Part shown: piece after piece, positions 9,444-17,838 of the stretch
Position numbering within the stretch: the stretch's first letter is position 1
How the letters are laid out: every line of letters starts with the position of its first letter
Assembly: GCF_022919115.1 (NCBI RefSeq)
Contig: NZ_CP095072.1
Span: 1,922,001 to 1,986,000 of the forward strand
Direction: 5' to 3'
DNA length: 64,000 bases
Origin: Gracilibacillus caseinilyticus
GTDB taxonomy: Bacteria > Bacillota > Bacilli > Bacillales > Amphibacillaceae
The notes under the pieces: generated by a model
What the model saw: only the letters and a program-made list of their open reading frames with translations
Told to the model about the DNA's origin: nothing
Databases searched by the model: none
Program-made: the position numbers and the translations under genes

Positions 9444-9476
9444 AAATCCGCTGGTCTCAGAGGGCCAGCGGATTTT
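9444..9476 (-). terminator. Terminator of gerQ
   Basis: A perfect 11-bp stem (AAATCCGCTGG / CCAGCGGATTT) with a 10-base loop lies directly downstream of the gerQ stop on the minus strand. Confidence 0.88.
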
Positions 9477-9483
9477 AGTTCTA

Positions 9484-9966
9484 TTAGCGTGGTGCGTAGG
9501 TGGCCATTTGTGCATTATATGGATATTCGTAGACTATTTCTTCATCAAACGTAATGTAATCTAAGTATACCATCAATAGGATGTAGCGTTTGCCTGTATC
9601 AGGATCACTCAAAATGATGTGGTCACGACCTGCTGCTTCAATAATCCCTTTGAAAATTTTCGCATTCCAGCGATCATTGTTTTCAAATGTCATATAAACA
9701 GTAGCCTGCTTTCCTTTGTTCAGACGCAAAATGTTCTCAATATACGATTCTTCCATTGGAAGCATGCCAGGTGTGGCAGTCATGCCTGGTGGTTGTTGTT
9801 GAGCGTATGGATATTGCTGCTGCATTTGGTTATACATTGGATACGAGTATCCCCCGTTGGTATAACCGTCCTGCATACCATAATAATTTTGCGGGATATA
9901 TGGCTGAGTAGTTGTCGGCTGCTGCTGTCTGCTTTGACTTTGATTTGGGTTTTGTCCTTGACTCAT
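9484..9966 (-). CDS. gerQ: Spore coat protein GerQ
   Basis: GerQ is an inner spore-coat protein needed to localise the cortex-lytic enzyme CwlJ and is cross-linked by transglutaminase in B. subtilis. The 160-residue product has a Gln/Tyr/Pro-rich N-terminal half (Q-runs, YPMYNQMQQQYPY). Its conserved C-terminal domain starts at MEESYIENILRLNKGKQATV and ends IVYEYPYNAQMATYAPR. The start at 9966 (MSQGQNPNQ) has AAGGAG about ten bases upstream; an in-frame ATG at 10032 would add 22 residues but has no ribosome-binding site. With the shorter start, the N-terminal lysines used for cross-linking in B. subtilis are absent. Confidence 0.9.
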   Translation of the reverse strand: MSQGQNPNQSQSRQQQPTTTQPYIPQNYYGMQDGYTNGGYSYPMYNQMQQQYPYAQQQPPGMTATPGMLPMEESYIENILRLNKGKQATVYMTFENNDRWNAKIFKGIIEAAGRDHIILSDPDTGKRYILLMVYLDYITFDEEIVYEYPYNAQMATYAPR

Positions 9967-10070
9967 CTTTGAAAAGCTCCTTTCCGTTGTCGGGAATCCA
10001 TTCGTGCTTTTTTCCGTATTCCTACTAGCCATCTATATGCGGTTTATAAAACAAACATGCATAAAGAAAC

Positions 10071-10103
10071 GAAGGCTTTCACCAAATACTGGCGAAAGCC
10101 TTC
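10071..10103 (-). terminator. Terminator of hemQ
   Basis: A perfect 10-bp stem (GAAGGCTTTC / GAAAGCCTTC) is followed on the minus strand by GTTTCTTTAT, between hemQ and gerQ. Confidence 0.88.
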
Positions 10104-10158
10104 ATTTCCGTATCGTTTGTTCATAAAATTTTTACCACGTCGTAGAAAAAACGTGTGT

Positions 10159-10905
10159 TTAAACAGCTAAATAAGCTGGGACGTCTTCTGTTTTTAATAT
10201 ATTTCCAACATAGAATGGTCCGAATTCCCCGTAACGGGCACTGACCACATCAAAGCGCATTTCATAAACAATTTTCTTCAGTTGTAACACGTCTTTCGCA
10301 AAGAGCGTGACACTCCATTCCCAGTCATCAAAGCCCATTGAGCCGGTAATAACCTGTTTCACTTCACCCGCATATTTTCTGCCGGTAAAACTGTGTTCAT
10401 ACATTAATTGGCGACGTTCATCGAAAGGAAGCATGTACCAGTTGTCATTTCCTTCCCGACGCTTGTCCATTGGGTAAAAACAAATATGATCCCACAGTGG
10501 TAATTTCGGTGCTAAACGGGCACGTACACCTGGATTGTCTTCCGGATTGTCACTTTCTTTCGACATATATTTAGAGAGTTCCACCACAGATACATAGGAA
10601 TAACTAGGCTTAGTAAACTCCGCTATTTTGGACTTATTGAAACGAAGCTCAATCTCACTTAATTCCTGCATTGTCGGACGCAAGATCATAAGAAGAATGT
10701 CTGCTTTTTGTCCCATAATAGAATAGAAGGCATGACTGCCGTCTCGGGCCTCAGCTACTTCTTCCCATTCACGGAGCATCGTCTGTAATTCCTCAACTGC
10801 CTGCTGACGCTCTTCTTCGGTTGCTTTTTTCCATTTTGTCCAGTCGATGGTTCGTAAATCGTGTAAACAATACCAACCGTCCATTGTTTCTACTGCTTCT
10901 GGCAT
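10159..10905 (-). CDS. hemQ: Coproheme decarboxylase HemQ (chlorite-dismutase family)
   Basis: HemQ catalyses the last step of the Gram-positive coproporphyrin-dependent heme pathway, oxidatively decarboxylating coproheme III to protoheme. The protein has 248 residues, normal for the family. The conserved block [20 protein letters not shown] followed by [17 protein letters not shown] contains the Tyr and proximal His region, and [19 protein letters not shown] follows. AAAGGAGTG precedes the ATG. It is divergent from pta, as in B. subtilis (ywfI-pta). Confidence 0.95.
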   Translation of the reverse strand: MPEAVETMDGWYCLHDLRTIDWTKWKKATEEERQQAVEELQTMLREWEEVAEARDGSHAFYSIMGQKADILLMILRPTMQELSEIELRFNKSKIAEFTKPSYSYVSVVELSKYMSKESDNPEDNPGVRARLAPKLPLWDHICFYPMDKRREGNDNWYMLPFDERRQLMYEHSFTGRKYAGEVKQVITGSMGFDDWEWSVTLFAKDVLQLKKIVYEMRFDVVSARYGEFGPFYVGNILKTEDVPAYLAV

Positions 10906-11064
10906 CTATCTTCACTCCTTTGCTTACTATCTCTTGTTTTAATATAACATATTTAGGGGAAAATACTTATTGAAAAGCAATAAGCATCACCTAGTATTTA
11001 CCATGAATTTGAACAAATAAAAAATTTTCAAGATAAAACGCCTTCATTTTAGCTGATGCTTTCA

Positions 11065-11093
11065 TTATGACACAAAAAGGCGTATCATATAAT
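11065..11093 (+). promoter_or_regulatory. Putative sigma-A promoter of pta
   Basis: The -10 hexamer TATAAT lies at 11088-11093, with a weak -35 (TTATGA, 17-base spacing) at 11065-11070. The palindromic TGATGCTTTCAT just upstream is only weakly cre-like, so I do not call a CcpA site. Confidence 0.5.
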
Positions 11094-11120
11094 ACAGATA
11101 AGATATTGGAGGGTGTAATC

Positions 11121-12110
11121 ATGAGTGATTTATTTACAGATATTAAAAGCAGATTGCAAGGAAATGCTAGAAAAATCGTTTTCCCTGAAGGGTTAGATGA
11201 ACGAATTTTAACAGCTGCAAGTAAGTTGAAGGAAGACCAATTTGTAGAACCTGTACTAGTCGGAATTCAAGAAAAAATAGAACAGAAAGCAAAAGAATTA
11301 TCAATTGCTATCGATGGAGTAGAAATTATCGATCCAAGCACATATCCTGCATTTGACGAAATGGTAGCAGCTTTTGTTGAACGAAGAAAAGGAAAAGCAA
11401 CTGAAGAAGATGCCCGCAAGATTCTATTAGATGAAAACTATTTCGGTACGATGCTTGTTTATATGGGCAACGCAGACGGACTTGTAAGTGGTGCGGCACA
11501 CTCTACAGCGGACACAGTACGTCCTGCCTTACAAATCATCAAAACAAAAGCCGGTGTCAAAAAGACTTCCGGTGTGTTCGTGATGGTACGTGAGGAAGAG
11601 AAATACGTATTCGCAGATTGTGCGATTAACATTTCACCTGACAGCCAGGATCTTGCTGAGATTGCCATTGGCAGTGCAGAAACAGCGAAGCTTTTCAATA
11701 TCGATCCTCGTGTAGCAATGCTAAGTTTCTCCACTAAAGGATCAGCGAAATCAGATGAAACAGAAAAAGTGGCAGAAGCAGTAAAAGTAGCGAAAGAAAT
11801 GGCACCAGATGTAACGTTAGATGGCGAGTTCCAATTCGACGCAGCATTCGTCCCGTCTGTAGCAGAGAAAAAAGCACCAGGCTCTGTCCTGAAAGGGGAC
11901 GCCAACGTATTCGTATTCCCAAGCTTAGAAGCAGGAAACATCGGCTACAAAATTGCCCAACGCCTAGGCGGACTCGACGCAGTTGGCCCAATCCTGCAAG
12001 GCTTAAACCAGCCAGTAAATGATCTATCACGCGGCTGCAGCAGTGAAGATGCATATAAATTAGCATTAATCACAGCAGCACAAGCACTAGATGCCTCTGA
12101 GGCGAAATAA
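11121..12110 (+). CDS. pta: Phosphate acetyltransferase
   Basis: Pta converts acetyl-CoA and phosphate to acetyl phosphate and CoA, the first step of overflow acetate formation with AckA. The 329-residue protein is the short, single-domain Pta type. Motifs include KIVFPEGLDERILTAA near the N-terminus, LVSGAAHSTADTVRPALQII, VFVFPSLEAGNIGYKIAQRL, and the C-terminal VNDLSRGCSSEDAYKLA. The ATG at 11121 has GGAGGGTG at a good distance. It is monocistronic and divergent from hemQ. Confidence 0.96.
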   Translation: MSDLFTDIKSRLQGNARKIVFPEGLDERILTAASKLKEDQFVEPVLVGIQEKIEQKAKELSIAIDGVEIIDPSTYPAFDEMVAAFVERRKGKATEEDARKILLDENYFGTMLVYMGNADGLVSGAAHSTADTVRPALQIIKTKAGVKKTSGVFVMVREEEKYVFADCAINISPDSQDLAEIAIGSAETAKLFNIDPRVAMLSFSTKGSAKSDETEKVAEAVKVAKEMAPDVTLDGEFQFDAAFVPSVAEKKAPGSVLKGDANVFVFPSLEAGNIGYKIAQRLGGLDAVGPILQGLNQPVNDLSRGCSSEDAYKLALITAAQALDASEAK

Positions 12111-12122
12111 TGTAAGTTAGTA

Positions 12123-12157
12123 TAAAAGCCGAACTAATTGTGTTAGTTCGGCTTTTA
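12123..12157 (+). terminator. Terminator of pta
   Basis: The 14-bp stem AAAAGCCGAACTAA / TTAGTTCGGCTTTT with a 5-base loop is followed by T-rich sequence. It shares the GCCGAAC stem with three other terminators in the window. Confidence 0.92.
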
Positions 12158-12162
12158 TGTGG

Positions 12163-12262
12163 TGTCGAGGAAGCTCGAAGCGATATCATACCACTAACTA
12201 CCTGTCAAAATGATCTCTAAGCTAGCCAACATAATCCATAATAGAGGCAGTTGTATATGTGC
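12163..12262. repeat. Remnant of the composite inverted-repeat family
   Basis: GTCGAGGAAGCTCGAAGCGA corresponds to the cGAGGAAGC...TTCGAAGCGATAC core found near 32091 and 43409, with a short internal deletion. ATAATCCATAATAGAGGCAG at 12230-12250 matches the family tail (ATAATCC.TATTATAGGTAG) seen near 43737 and 56220. The middle of the element is missing. Confidence 0.6.
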
Positions 12263-12324
12263 AGGTTTATGTTATGACCTAACCTCATTTTTTGCTATAC
12301 TAAAATAGCAGAAAGGAGATATTA

Positions 12325-13367
12325 TTGATTCCAGAATCCTCGATCATTTGGCAGCAATACCAGGCACTCTCCGAATTGCTACCTCCTGATCAACCCGGAT
12401 ATTTTCAGATCGCAGAACAATTCAGACGGCATGACATCGGTCAAGCCAGTGAAGACAGCCTCGCATTTTACCTCCAGCAAACACACATTCCACTCGATCT
12501 CTGTATAAAAAGACTTCGCCTCGAACATCACGTTCCCTTTCAATTAGATTGGTTGATCTTAACAGAAGCATTTCGCGTTATTTTCGAAGTGAAAGGTCAC
12601 ACTGGAGAAATTTATTTTGATGCCAAATCCCATCAGCTTGTGCGCGAATCAGAGACGAAAAGGAAGTATTTGACGACCCGATCTTGCAGGTTGACCGCCA
12701 GTATGCCAATTTGAGAACTTTTTTCAGTGATTACCAAATTGATCAACTACCAACCTACCGCTTTGCAGTCTTTACGAACCCCAACGTTATTCTCAAGCTT
12801 CATGATTATACTGAGTATGAAAGAATCCTTACCGTCCAAGAAGTTCCAATTATTTTAGAGCGATTAGCAAATAAGCATACCTCTAAAATCTCTTATCAAC
12901 AAAATAAACAGATTCGATCCTTCCTAATCTCTCGCCATCAAGAACGATTTAGCGTGATACTAGAAAAACATCAGATTATGTGGGAAGATTTAAAGAAAGG
13001 AGTTCCTTGTCCGGATTGCAGCAGGCGTTCGATGATACGAGAAAGAATGCGCTGGCAATGCACGTACTGTGGAACGCGCAGTACGGATGCGCACACAAAG
13101 CTTCTCTTTAAGCTCGCCTTACTTACGAATAACCGTCTGACTAAAGCAATGGTGCAAGACTTTTTACAAATCCCAACTGCGGATGCGACAAGAAAGTTAA
13201 TCGCTCGAGCAGGCTATCATAAGGCAGGAGTAAGAAAAGGTGCTATCTATTATCATCCAGGAATTCCAGCAAGTGGCCATAAAGCACAAGCAAGTGGCCA
13301 TAAAACTAGTAAAAGTGGCCATAAAAAACAAAAAAAGTGGCCATTAAATCATCAAAAGTGGCCATAA
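12325..13367 (+). pseudogene. NERD-domain protein, interrupted by a frameshift
   Basis: Frame one (12325 to about 12657) encodes a NERD nuclease-related domain: ESSIIWQQYQALSELLPPD, then LDWLILTEAFRVIFEVKGHTG, where the final EVKG is the nuclease-like Glu/Lys pair. The protein continues in another frame (about 12660-13367) with EVFDDPILQVDRQYANL, a CPDC...CTYCG zinc ribbon near 13010-13070 and a C-terminal helical domain. Adding one A to the run in CGAAAAGG near 12660 would restore a single ORF of about 347 codons. Start is TTG 12325 after AAAGGAG. The last codons encode SGHK repeats. It is a pseudogene unless the base loss is a sequencing error. Confidence 0.8.
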
Positions 13368-13386
13368 AACATCCAAAAGTGGCCAT
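13272..13386. repeat. Six TGGCCA boxes with 21-22 bp phasing
   Basis: AGTGGCCAT occurs at 13272, 13293, 13314, 13336, 13357 and 13378, each within AAAGTGGCCATAAAA or a close variant. The spacing is 21, 21, 22, 21 and 21 bp, i.e. two helical turns. The first three lie in frame in the NERD gene (SGHK heptads), the 22-bp step breaks the frame, and the last copy is beyond the stop codon, just before the menC ribosome-binding site. Confidence 0.85.
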
Positions 13387-13402
13387 AAAAGGAGCCACGT
13401 CT

Positions 13403-14491
13403 ATGATTACAATCGAAAAATGCATCATACATCGCTTCAAGATGCCGTTGAAGCATCCATTTACGAACAGCAGCACAACGATAACGGAAAAAGATATTAT
13501 CATTACGGAATTAATCGATCGTGAAGGGCGCAGCGGCTTTGGCGAGTCGGTTGCCTTTGATGCGCCTTGGTATACAGAAGAGACGACGGACACGGTAGCA
13601 GTCATGATCGAAAACCATCTGTGGCCACTGATCAGGCATCGAACATTTTCACACCCGGCAGATATTCCGTTCCACACGGTTCACAGAAATCACATGGCGA
13701 AAACAGCCATCGAGGGAGCCGTTTGGGATTTATACGCCAAGCAGCAGCAACAACCACTCTACAAAATCATTGGCGGGCAAACGAATACAATTCCGGTCGG
13801 AGCGGCGATTGGACTGCAGCCGAGCGATGGCCTTTTGCTAACCAAAATGGAACAAGCTATAAGAGAGGGCTATCAACGGATTAAATTAAAAATAAAGCCA
13901 GGGCATGACCTCACATTACTGGAAAAAGTACGCAGCCATTTTCCAGATGTACAGATAATGGTGGATGCTAATTCGGCTTACACCTTACATGATATCGATC
14001 ATCTCAAAAAGTTTGATGATTATAACTTAATGATGATCGAACAGCCGCTGGCGCACAACGATTTCGTCGATCACGCCCGGCTGCAGGAGCAATTGCAAAC
14101 GCCGATTTGCCTGGACGAGAGCATTCATACGATGGCGGATGTCCAAACGGCGATCCAGCTAAAAAGCTGCCAGATCATCAGCATGAAACTAGGAAAAGTA
14201 GGCGGCTTCACCAATGCGATGCGCATCCACGATTACTGTCAGCAACATGACATACCAGTCTGGTGCGGCGGCATGTTCGAAGCCGGGGTAGGGCGTGCAC
14301 AATCATTGGCATTGGCGACACTTCCGAACTTTCAATACCCGGCAGATCCCGGTGCATCCGCCCGCTATTGGCGTCAGGACATCATCACACCGGAGGTAAA
14401 AGTAGAAAACGGCTGCGTCACGTTACCAGACCAGCCCGGAATCGGCTATCAGGTCCAGCTTCCAAAATCGGATCAAAAGGTACTCACTTGA
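13403..14491 (+). CDS. menC: o-Succinylbenzoate synthase (MenC / N-acylamino acid racemase family)
   Basis: This enolase-superfamily enzyme of 362 residues dehydrates SHCHC to o-succinylbenzoate in menaquinone synthesis; related proteins racemise N-acylamino acids. Motifs in order are KLKIKPGHD (catalytic Lys pair), MVDANSAYT, MIEQPL and CLDESI (metal ligands), KLGKVGG (second catalytic Lys), and GGMFEAGVGRAQSLALATLP. The ATG at 13403 follows AAAGGAGCC at seven bases. An ATG at 13337 would translate the TGGCCA array and is rejected. No other men gene is adjacent, so racemase activity cannot be excluded. The end overlaps lipL by 8 bases. Confidence 0.88.
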   Translation: MITIEKCIIHRFKMPLKHPFTNSSTTITEKDIIITELIDREGRSGFGESVAFDAPWYTEETTDTVAVMIENHLWPLIRHRTFSHPADIPFHTVHRNHMAKTAIEGAVWDLYAKQQQQPLYKIIGGQTNTIPVGAAIGLQPSDGLLLTKMEQAIREGYQRIKLKIKPGHDLTLLEKVRSHFPDVQIMVDANSAYTLHDIDHLKKFDDYNLMMIEQPLAHNDFVDHARLQEQLQTPICLDESIHTMADVQTAIQLKSCQIISMKLGKVGGFTNAMRIHDYCQQHDIPVWCGGMFEAGVGRAQSLALATLPNFQYPADPGASARYWRQDIITPEVKVENGCVTLPDQPGIGYQVQLPKSDQKVLT

Positions 14492-14510
14492 GTACTTTTT
14501 GATTCCGATC
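14466..14510. terminator. Bidirectional hairpin terminator inside the overlapping 3' ends of menC and lipL
   Basis: The core stem AAAGGTACTC / GAGTACTTTTT with a 4-base loop (ACTT) is extended outward by AATCGGATC / GATTCCGATC. It lies across the 8-base overlap of the convergent stop codons, so it is partly coding for both genes. Confidence 0.8.
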
Positions 14511-15305
14511 AACCATCTGTTTCATCCGCTCTTCAAACACTTCGAGCTCCGAACCTGCTAGATCACGCCATTCCGTGTCACCCAACAGTCCTAATACACG
14601 CTCGATACTATCCTCCACCGTCAATGCCTCACTAGTTAATTCAGCTAAAGACATCATCGTTTCCGGCTCCACCACAGGATAAGTAAAACGCTCCGAATCA
14701 ACGGCATGTCCTTTTTGATAAAAATCACGGATCAATGCTGCACGCTCAGCCCCGCTGCCGCGCACGCATAAATAAATTTGCACCGCGATTCCTTTTTTAA
14801 CCCGGCGCTGGGAGATCCCTGCAAATTTTTTGCCGCGAATACTTAAATCGTAATCACCGGGACAATAAGAACCAACTACTTCAAAGGCTTCAATCTCATC
14901 TGTCAGATCTCGATACATATCCTGTACGAATGCCGTCATCAGCTGATAACCGGAGTGAATACCCATCTCCTGTAAATCTGGCAAAATAAAAGAGAAGTTC
15001 AGCACATCCTCATCCAGCACAACTGCGAGTCCACCTGAATTGCGGACGACGACATCATAGCCTGCAGCTTCCAAAAAATCGATAGCCTCACGAATTGCAG
15101 GAAGACGACTGTCCAAAATTCCGAGCACCACGGTTTTATCATGGACCCAGAAGCGGCAGGCAATATCATTCTCTGTCCGACCGATCGATTCACATAATGC
15201 ATCGTCAGCGGCAAAGGATGCCATCGCCGTTCCAAGCGCTTCCGGATCACGGTGATCGACCACTCGTATTTGTTTATCTAAAAAAAATTGCTTCCAATCT
15301 TTCAT
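14484..15305 (-). CDS. lipL: Octanoyl-[GcvH]:protein N-octanoyltransferase LipL
   Basis: LipL moves octanoyl groups from the glycine-cleavage protein GcvH to E2 subunits during lipoic acid synthesis in Firmicutes. The 273-residue product has the biotin/lipoate-ligase fold: VVRNSGGLAVVLDEDVLNFS, the catalytic cysteine in VVGSYCPGDYDLSIRGKKFA, then GISQRRVKKGIAVQIYL. The ATG at 15305 is preceded by GGAGG at six bases. Position next to pta matches B. subtilis ywfL. Confidence 0.93.
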   Translation of the reverse strand: MKDWKQFFLDKQIRVVDHRDPEALGTAMASFAADDALCESIGRTENDIACRFWVHDKTVVLGILDSRLPAIREAIDFLEAAGYDVVVRNSGGLAVVLDEDVLNFSFILPDLQEMGIHSGYQLMTAFVQDMYRDLTDEIEAFEVVGSYCPGDYDLSIRGKKFAGISQRRVKKGIAVQIYLCVRGSGAERAALIRDFYQKGHAVDSERFTYPVVEPETMMSLAELTSEALTVEDSIERVLGLLGDTEWRDLAGSELEVFEERMKQMVDRNQKVLK

Positions 15306-15380
15306 TATTATCCTCCAAACCTTTTCGTACATTTGAATCTACATTATACTATATATAGTAAGTAAATTGTTTATGTAAAA

Positions 15381-15404
15381 TGGAGCGCCGTGGAAAGCGC
15401 TCCT
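15381..15404 (-). terminator. Terminator of ktrAB
   Basis: GGAGCGC / GCGCTCC forms a 7-bp GC-rich stem directly downstream of ktrB on the minus strand, followed by ATTTTAC. The U-tract is short. Confidence 0.65.
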
Positions 15405-15414
15405 TAATTTATTG

Positions 15415-16737
15415 TTATCCAGTTAATACTCCTTCGTGAGGATATTTTATTTTTTCTTCCTTAGAACTGGCCAATGAAAAAGCTAATGTCAGTGGGCCAA
15501 GTTTACCGATAAACATAATCAAAATAATGATAATCTTACCTATCATAGAGAGAGATCCGGTTAAACCAATAGAGAGCCCTACTGTTCCAAATGCAGAAAT
15601 AACTTCGAATAATATTGTCATAAAAGGTGCTTGTTCTGTAATACTTAATAAAAAGATGGCGGAAAAAATAAAAAATACCCCCATTGTTGCAATAGCTAAA
15701 GATCGTAAGATATAAATTTGACTAATCGATCTCTCTGCAATTGTTATTTCTTTTTTACCTTGTAAAAAGGTAAAAACAGCTAATATTATAACTATAAAGG
15801 TTGTTAATTTTATACCGCCGCCAGTTGAAGCACTACCGGCTCCAATAAACATGAGTAGAAGCATGAAAAACAAGGTAGGTTCTTCTAAGCTTCCGATATC
15901 TAATGTATTAAAACCAGCTGTTCTTGGTGAAGTGGCTTGAAAGTAGGAGGCCCATAGTTTATCTGATAAAGTAGGCAAACCTCCCAATGAATTTAGGTTA
16001 TTGTATTCTAATATAAAAATAATAAACATAGCCACGATGTTTATTATGAAAGTTCCTGCAATCATTAATTTGGAATGAAGAGATAGTTTCTGAAATTTCT
16101 TTTTGTACCATATATCTGAAAGTACAGTAAAACCGATCCCTCCAATAATAAAAAGTCCTGAAATGACAATGTTTGTAATTGGGTCGCCAACATATCCCAT
16201 CAGACTATCAGACCATAGAGAAAATCCCGCATTATTAAATGCTGAGATAGCATGAAAGAAGCTAAAATACAAACCTTTTCCCCATCCTAAATCAGGTACC
16301 CATTTAATTGCTAGAAAAAACATCGCAATCATTTCGATTGTGAGAGAAAAGATAAACAAATTACGTACTAACTTGATAATTCCCCCTATTGAGGTCTGAT
16401 TTAAAGCTTGTTGAATAATAAGTCTTTCTTTAATGCCAATTCTTTTTCCTAACATAATATAGATGAGAACGGCAAATGACATTATTCCTAATCCACCAAG
16501 TTGGATCAAGAGTGCAATAACAATTTCTCCAAAAATAGTAAATGCTACAGGGGTATCCACAACGATTAAGCCCGTTACGGTCATGGCGGAGGTCGCCGTG
16601 AATAAGGCATCTAACCAAGTGATGGATGCTGTAGTTGCGATTGGGAGTCTTAATAAAATGGTTCCTATTATTATGCAAATGGCAAAAATAAAAATTAACA
16701 ATTGAGATGGCTTTAGGTTAATATATTTTCGTTTCAT
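15415..16737 (-). CDS. ktrB: Potassium transporter membrane subunit KtrB
   Basis: KtrB is the Na+-dependent K+ channel-like subunit of KtrAB, of the TrkH/KtrB superfamily. The 440-residue protein has four membrane-pore-membrane repeats. Their selectivity-filter segments are visible as SAMTVTGLIVV, SAFNNAGFSLW, SPRTAGFNTLD and SAFGTVGLSIG, each with the conserved filter Gly. GSASTGGGIKLTTF is the intramembrane gate region. The start overlaps the ktrA stop by four bases (ATGA), so translation is coupled. Because of the c-di-AMP riboswitch upstream I call it KtrB and not KtrD. Confidence 0.93.
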   Translation of the reverse strand: MKRKYINLKPSQLLIFIFAICIIIGTILLRLPIATTASITWLDALFTATSAMTVTGLIVVDTPVAFTIFGEIVIALLIQLGGLGIMSFAVLIYIMLGKRIGIKERLIIQQALNQTSIGGIIKLVRNLFIFSLTIEMIAMFFLAIKWVPDLGWGKGLYFSFFHAISAFNNAGFSLWSDSLMGYVGDPITNIVISGLFIIGGIGFTVLSDIWYKKKFQKLSLHSKLMIAGTFIINIVAMFIIFILEYNNLNSLGGLPTLSDKLWASYFQATSPRTAGFNTLDIGSLEEPTLFFMLLLMFIGAGSASTGGGIKLTTFIVIILAVFTFLQGKKEITIAERSISQIYILRSLAIATMGVFFIFSAIFLLSITEQAPFMTILFEVISAFGTVGLSIGLTGSLSMIGKIIIILIMFIGKLGPLTLAFSLASSKEEKIKYPHEGVLTG

Positions 16738-17399
16738 TTCTGTCTCCTATGTTTTTCAAAACGTTCAATATCTTTATTACGACCGATGATAATTAATACA
16801 TCGTTTTTATAGATCGTTTCATCAGCGGATGGTGAGATAATGGTTTCATCATTTCGTTGAATACCGATAATGTTGCATCCATACTTGTCCCGGATATCTA
16901 AGTCTGTTAATGACTTATTATATAATCTGTCAAATGCTAAAATTTCCACGATACTATGGTCTTTGGAAAGTTCAATGAAATCAATCATATTGTCATTGGT
17001 TACGTGTTGTGCTATACGCCTTGCCATTTCTCTCTCTGGATGCATAACACGATCTACGCCTATTTTACTTAGTACTTTATGATGATAATTATTTTGTGCC
17101 TTGGCCCATACTTTAGGTATTCCCATTTCTTTTAAGAGTAAAGAGGTTAAAATGCTAGCTTCAATATTTTCGCCAAATGAAACAAAGGCATGATCTACAT
17201 TTCGAACTCCTATTTCTTTCAATGAATTTTCATCAATACCATTTGATCGTACAGAGTGCGTCGCTATTTTGCTGTATTCATCCACTTTAGCAGGATTAAT
17301 ATCAACAGCTAGTACTTCTACATTATTCATACTTGAGAATGACTTTACAAGACTTCCTCCGAATTGTCCTAACCCAAAAACTGCATAGTGCTTTTTCAT
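16734..17399 (-). CDS. ktrA: Potassium transporter regulatory subunit KtrA
   Basis: KtrA is the cytoplasmic RCK protein that forms an octameric ring under KtrB and gates it through ATP/ADP and c-di-AMP binding. The 221-residue product has a Rossmann RCK_N domain starting MKKHYAVFGLGQFGGSL (GxGxxG at residues 9-14) with the acidic ribose-binding residue in VLAVDINP. An RCK_C domain (about residues 135-221) ends in VLIIIGRNKDIERFEKH. The ATG at 17399 follows AGAAGGAT. The leader contains a riboswitch and a terminator. Confidence 0.94.
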   Translation of the reverse strand: MKKHYAVFGLGQFGGSLVKSFSSMNNVEVLAVDINPAKVDEYSKIATHSVRSNGIDENSLKEIGVRNVDHAFVSFGENIEASILTSLLLKEMGIPKVWAKAQNNYHHKVLSKIGVDRVMHPEREMARRIAQHVTNDNMIDFIELSKDHSIVEILAFDRLYNKSLTDLDIRDKYGCNIIGIQRNDETIISPSADETIYKNDVLIIIGRNKDIERFEKHRRQK

Positions 17400-17429
17400 A
17401 TTTATCCTTCTTTCTTTAAAATTGAGCAC

Positions 17430-17457
17430 AAAAAAAACCATTCCAAAAAGAATGGTC
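17430..17457 (-). terminator. Riboswitch expression-platform terminator before ktrA
   Basis: On the minus strand ACCATTC / GAATGGT is followed by a run of eight T. It lies between the riboswitch aptamer and the ktrA start, so ligand-induced termination would shut off ktrAB. Confidence 0.9.
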
Positions 17458-17471
17458 AATGATAACATTAA

Positions 17472-17618
17472 CCCTTCTCTCTTAAATTGCTGACGAGGTT
17501 AGCTGTCGGATTAGGGACTAAGAGTATCCCTTCTTAACGTGAATGGTTAAGATTCACCCCAAGATAAACAAAAGTTATCAAAAGTGGTTCCCCCGCTCAA
17601 TAACATGATTAAGCTTTA
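17472..17618 (-). ncRNA. c-di-AMP riboswitch (ydaO/yuaA class)
   Basis: Read on the minus strand, the leader shows the conserved ydaO blocks in order: GCTTAATC, GAGCGGGGGAACCA, TTGGGGTGAATC, AGGGATACTCTTAG, CCGACAGCTAACCTCGTC and AAGAGAGAAGGG. This is the class known to bind c-di-AMP and to repress K+ importer genes. It is followed by the terminator at 17430-17457 and then ktrA. Confidence 0.95.
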
Positions 17619-17838
17619 AAAAGGTTTTATTAAATTGATAAAACATACTTTACTCCTTTGAAACAAGATAGTCAATACACATTTTGTAATAATTTTATTA
17701 TTACTTTATGAAAGATCTAATCTTTTAGTATATACAATTAACTTTGAACATACTAAAAAAGCCAGAGTAGATCTCAGACCACACTCTCCAACACCCATCA
17801 CTTATTAGTAGGGGATTTTAGAGTTTTTCTAGGTTACT

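Noticed and set aside
11053..11068. cre site upstream of pta
   Set aside because: TGATGCTTTCATTA matches the CcpA consensus at too few positions to call.
11459..11941. 160-residue minus-strand ORF inside pta
   Set aside because: It is an antisense shadow of a well-supported gene.
12655..12668. Programmed -1 frameshift in the NERD gene
   Set aside because: The codons AAA AGG after CG do not form a good slippery heptamer and no downstream pseudoknot is apparent.
13337..13402. N-terminal extension of menC reading KVAIK repeats
   Set aside because: It translates the TGGCCA array; the ATG at 13403 has the proper ribosome-binding site and matches the family start.
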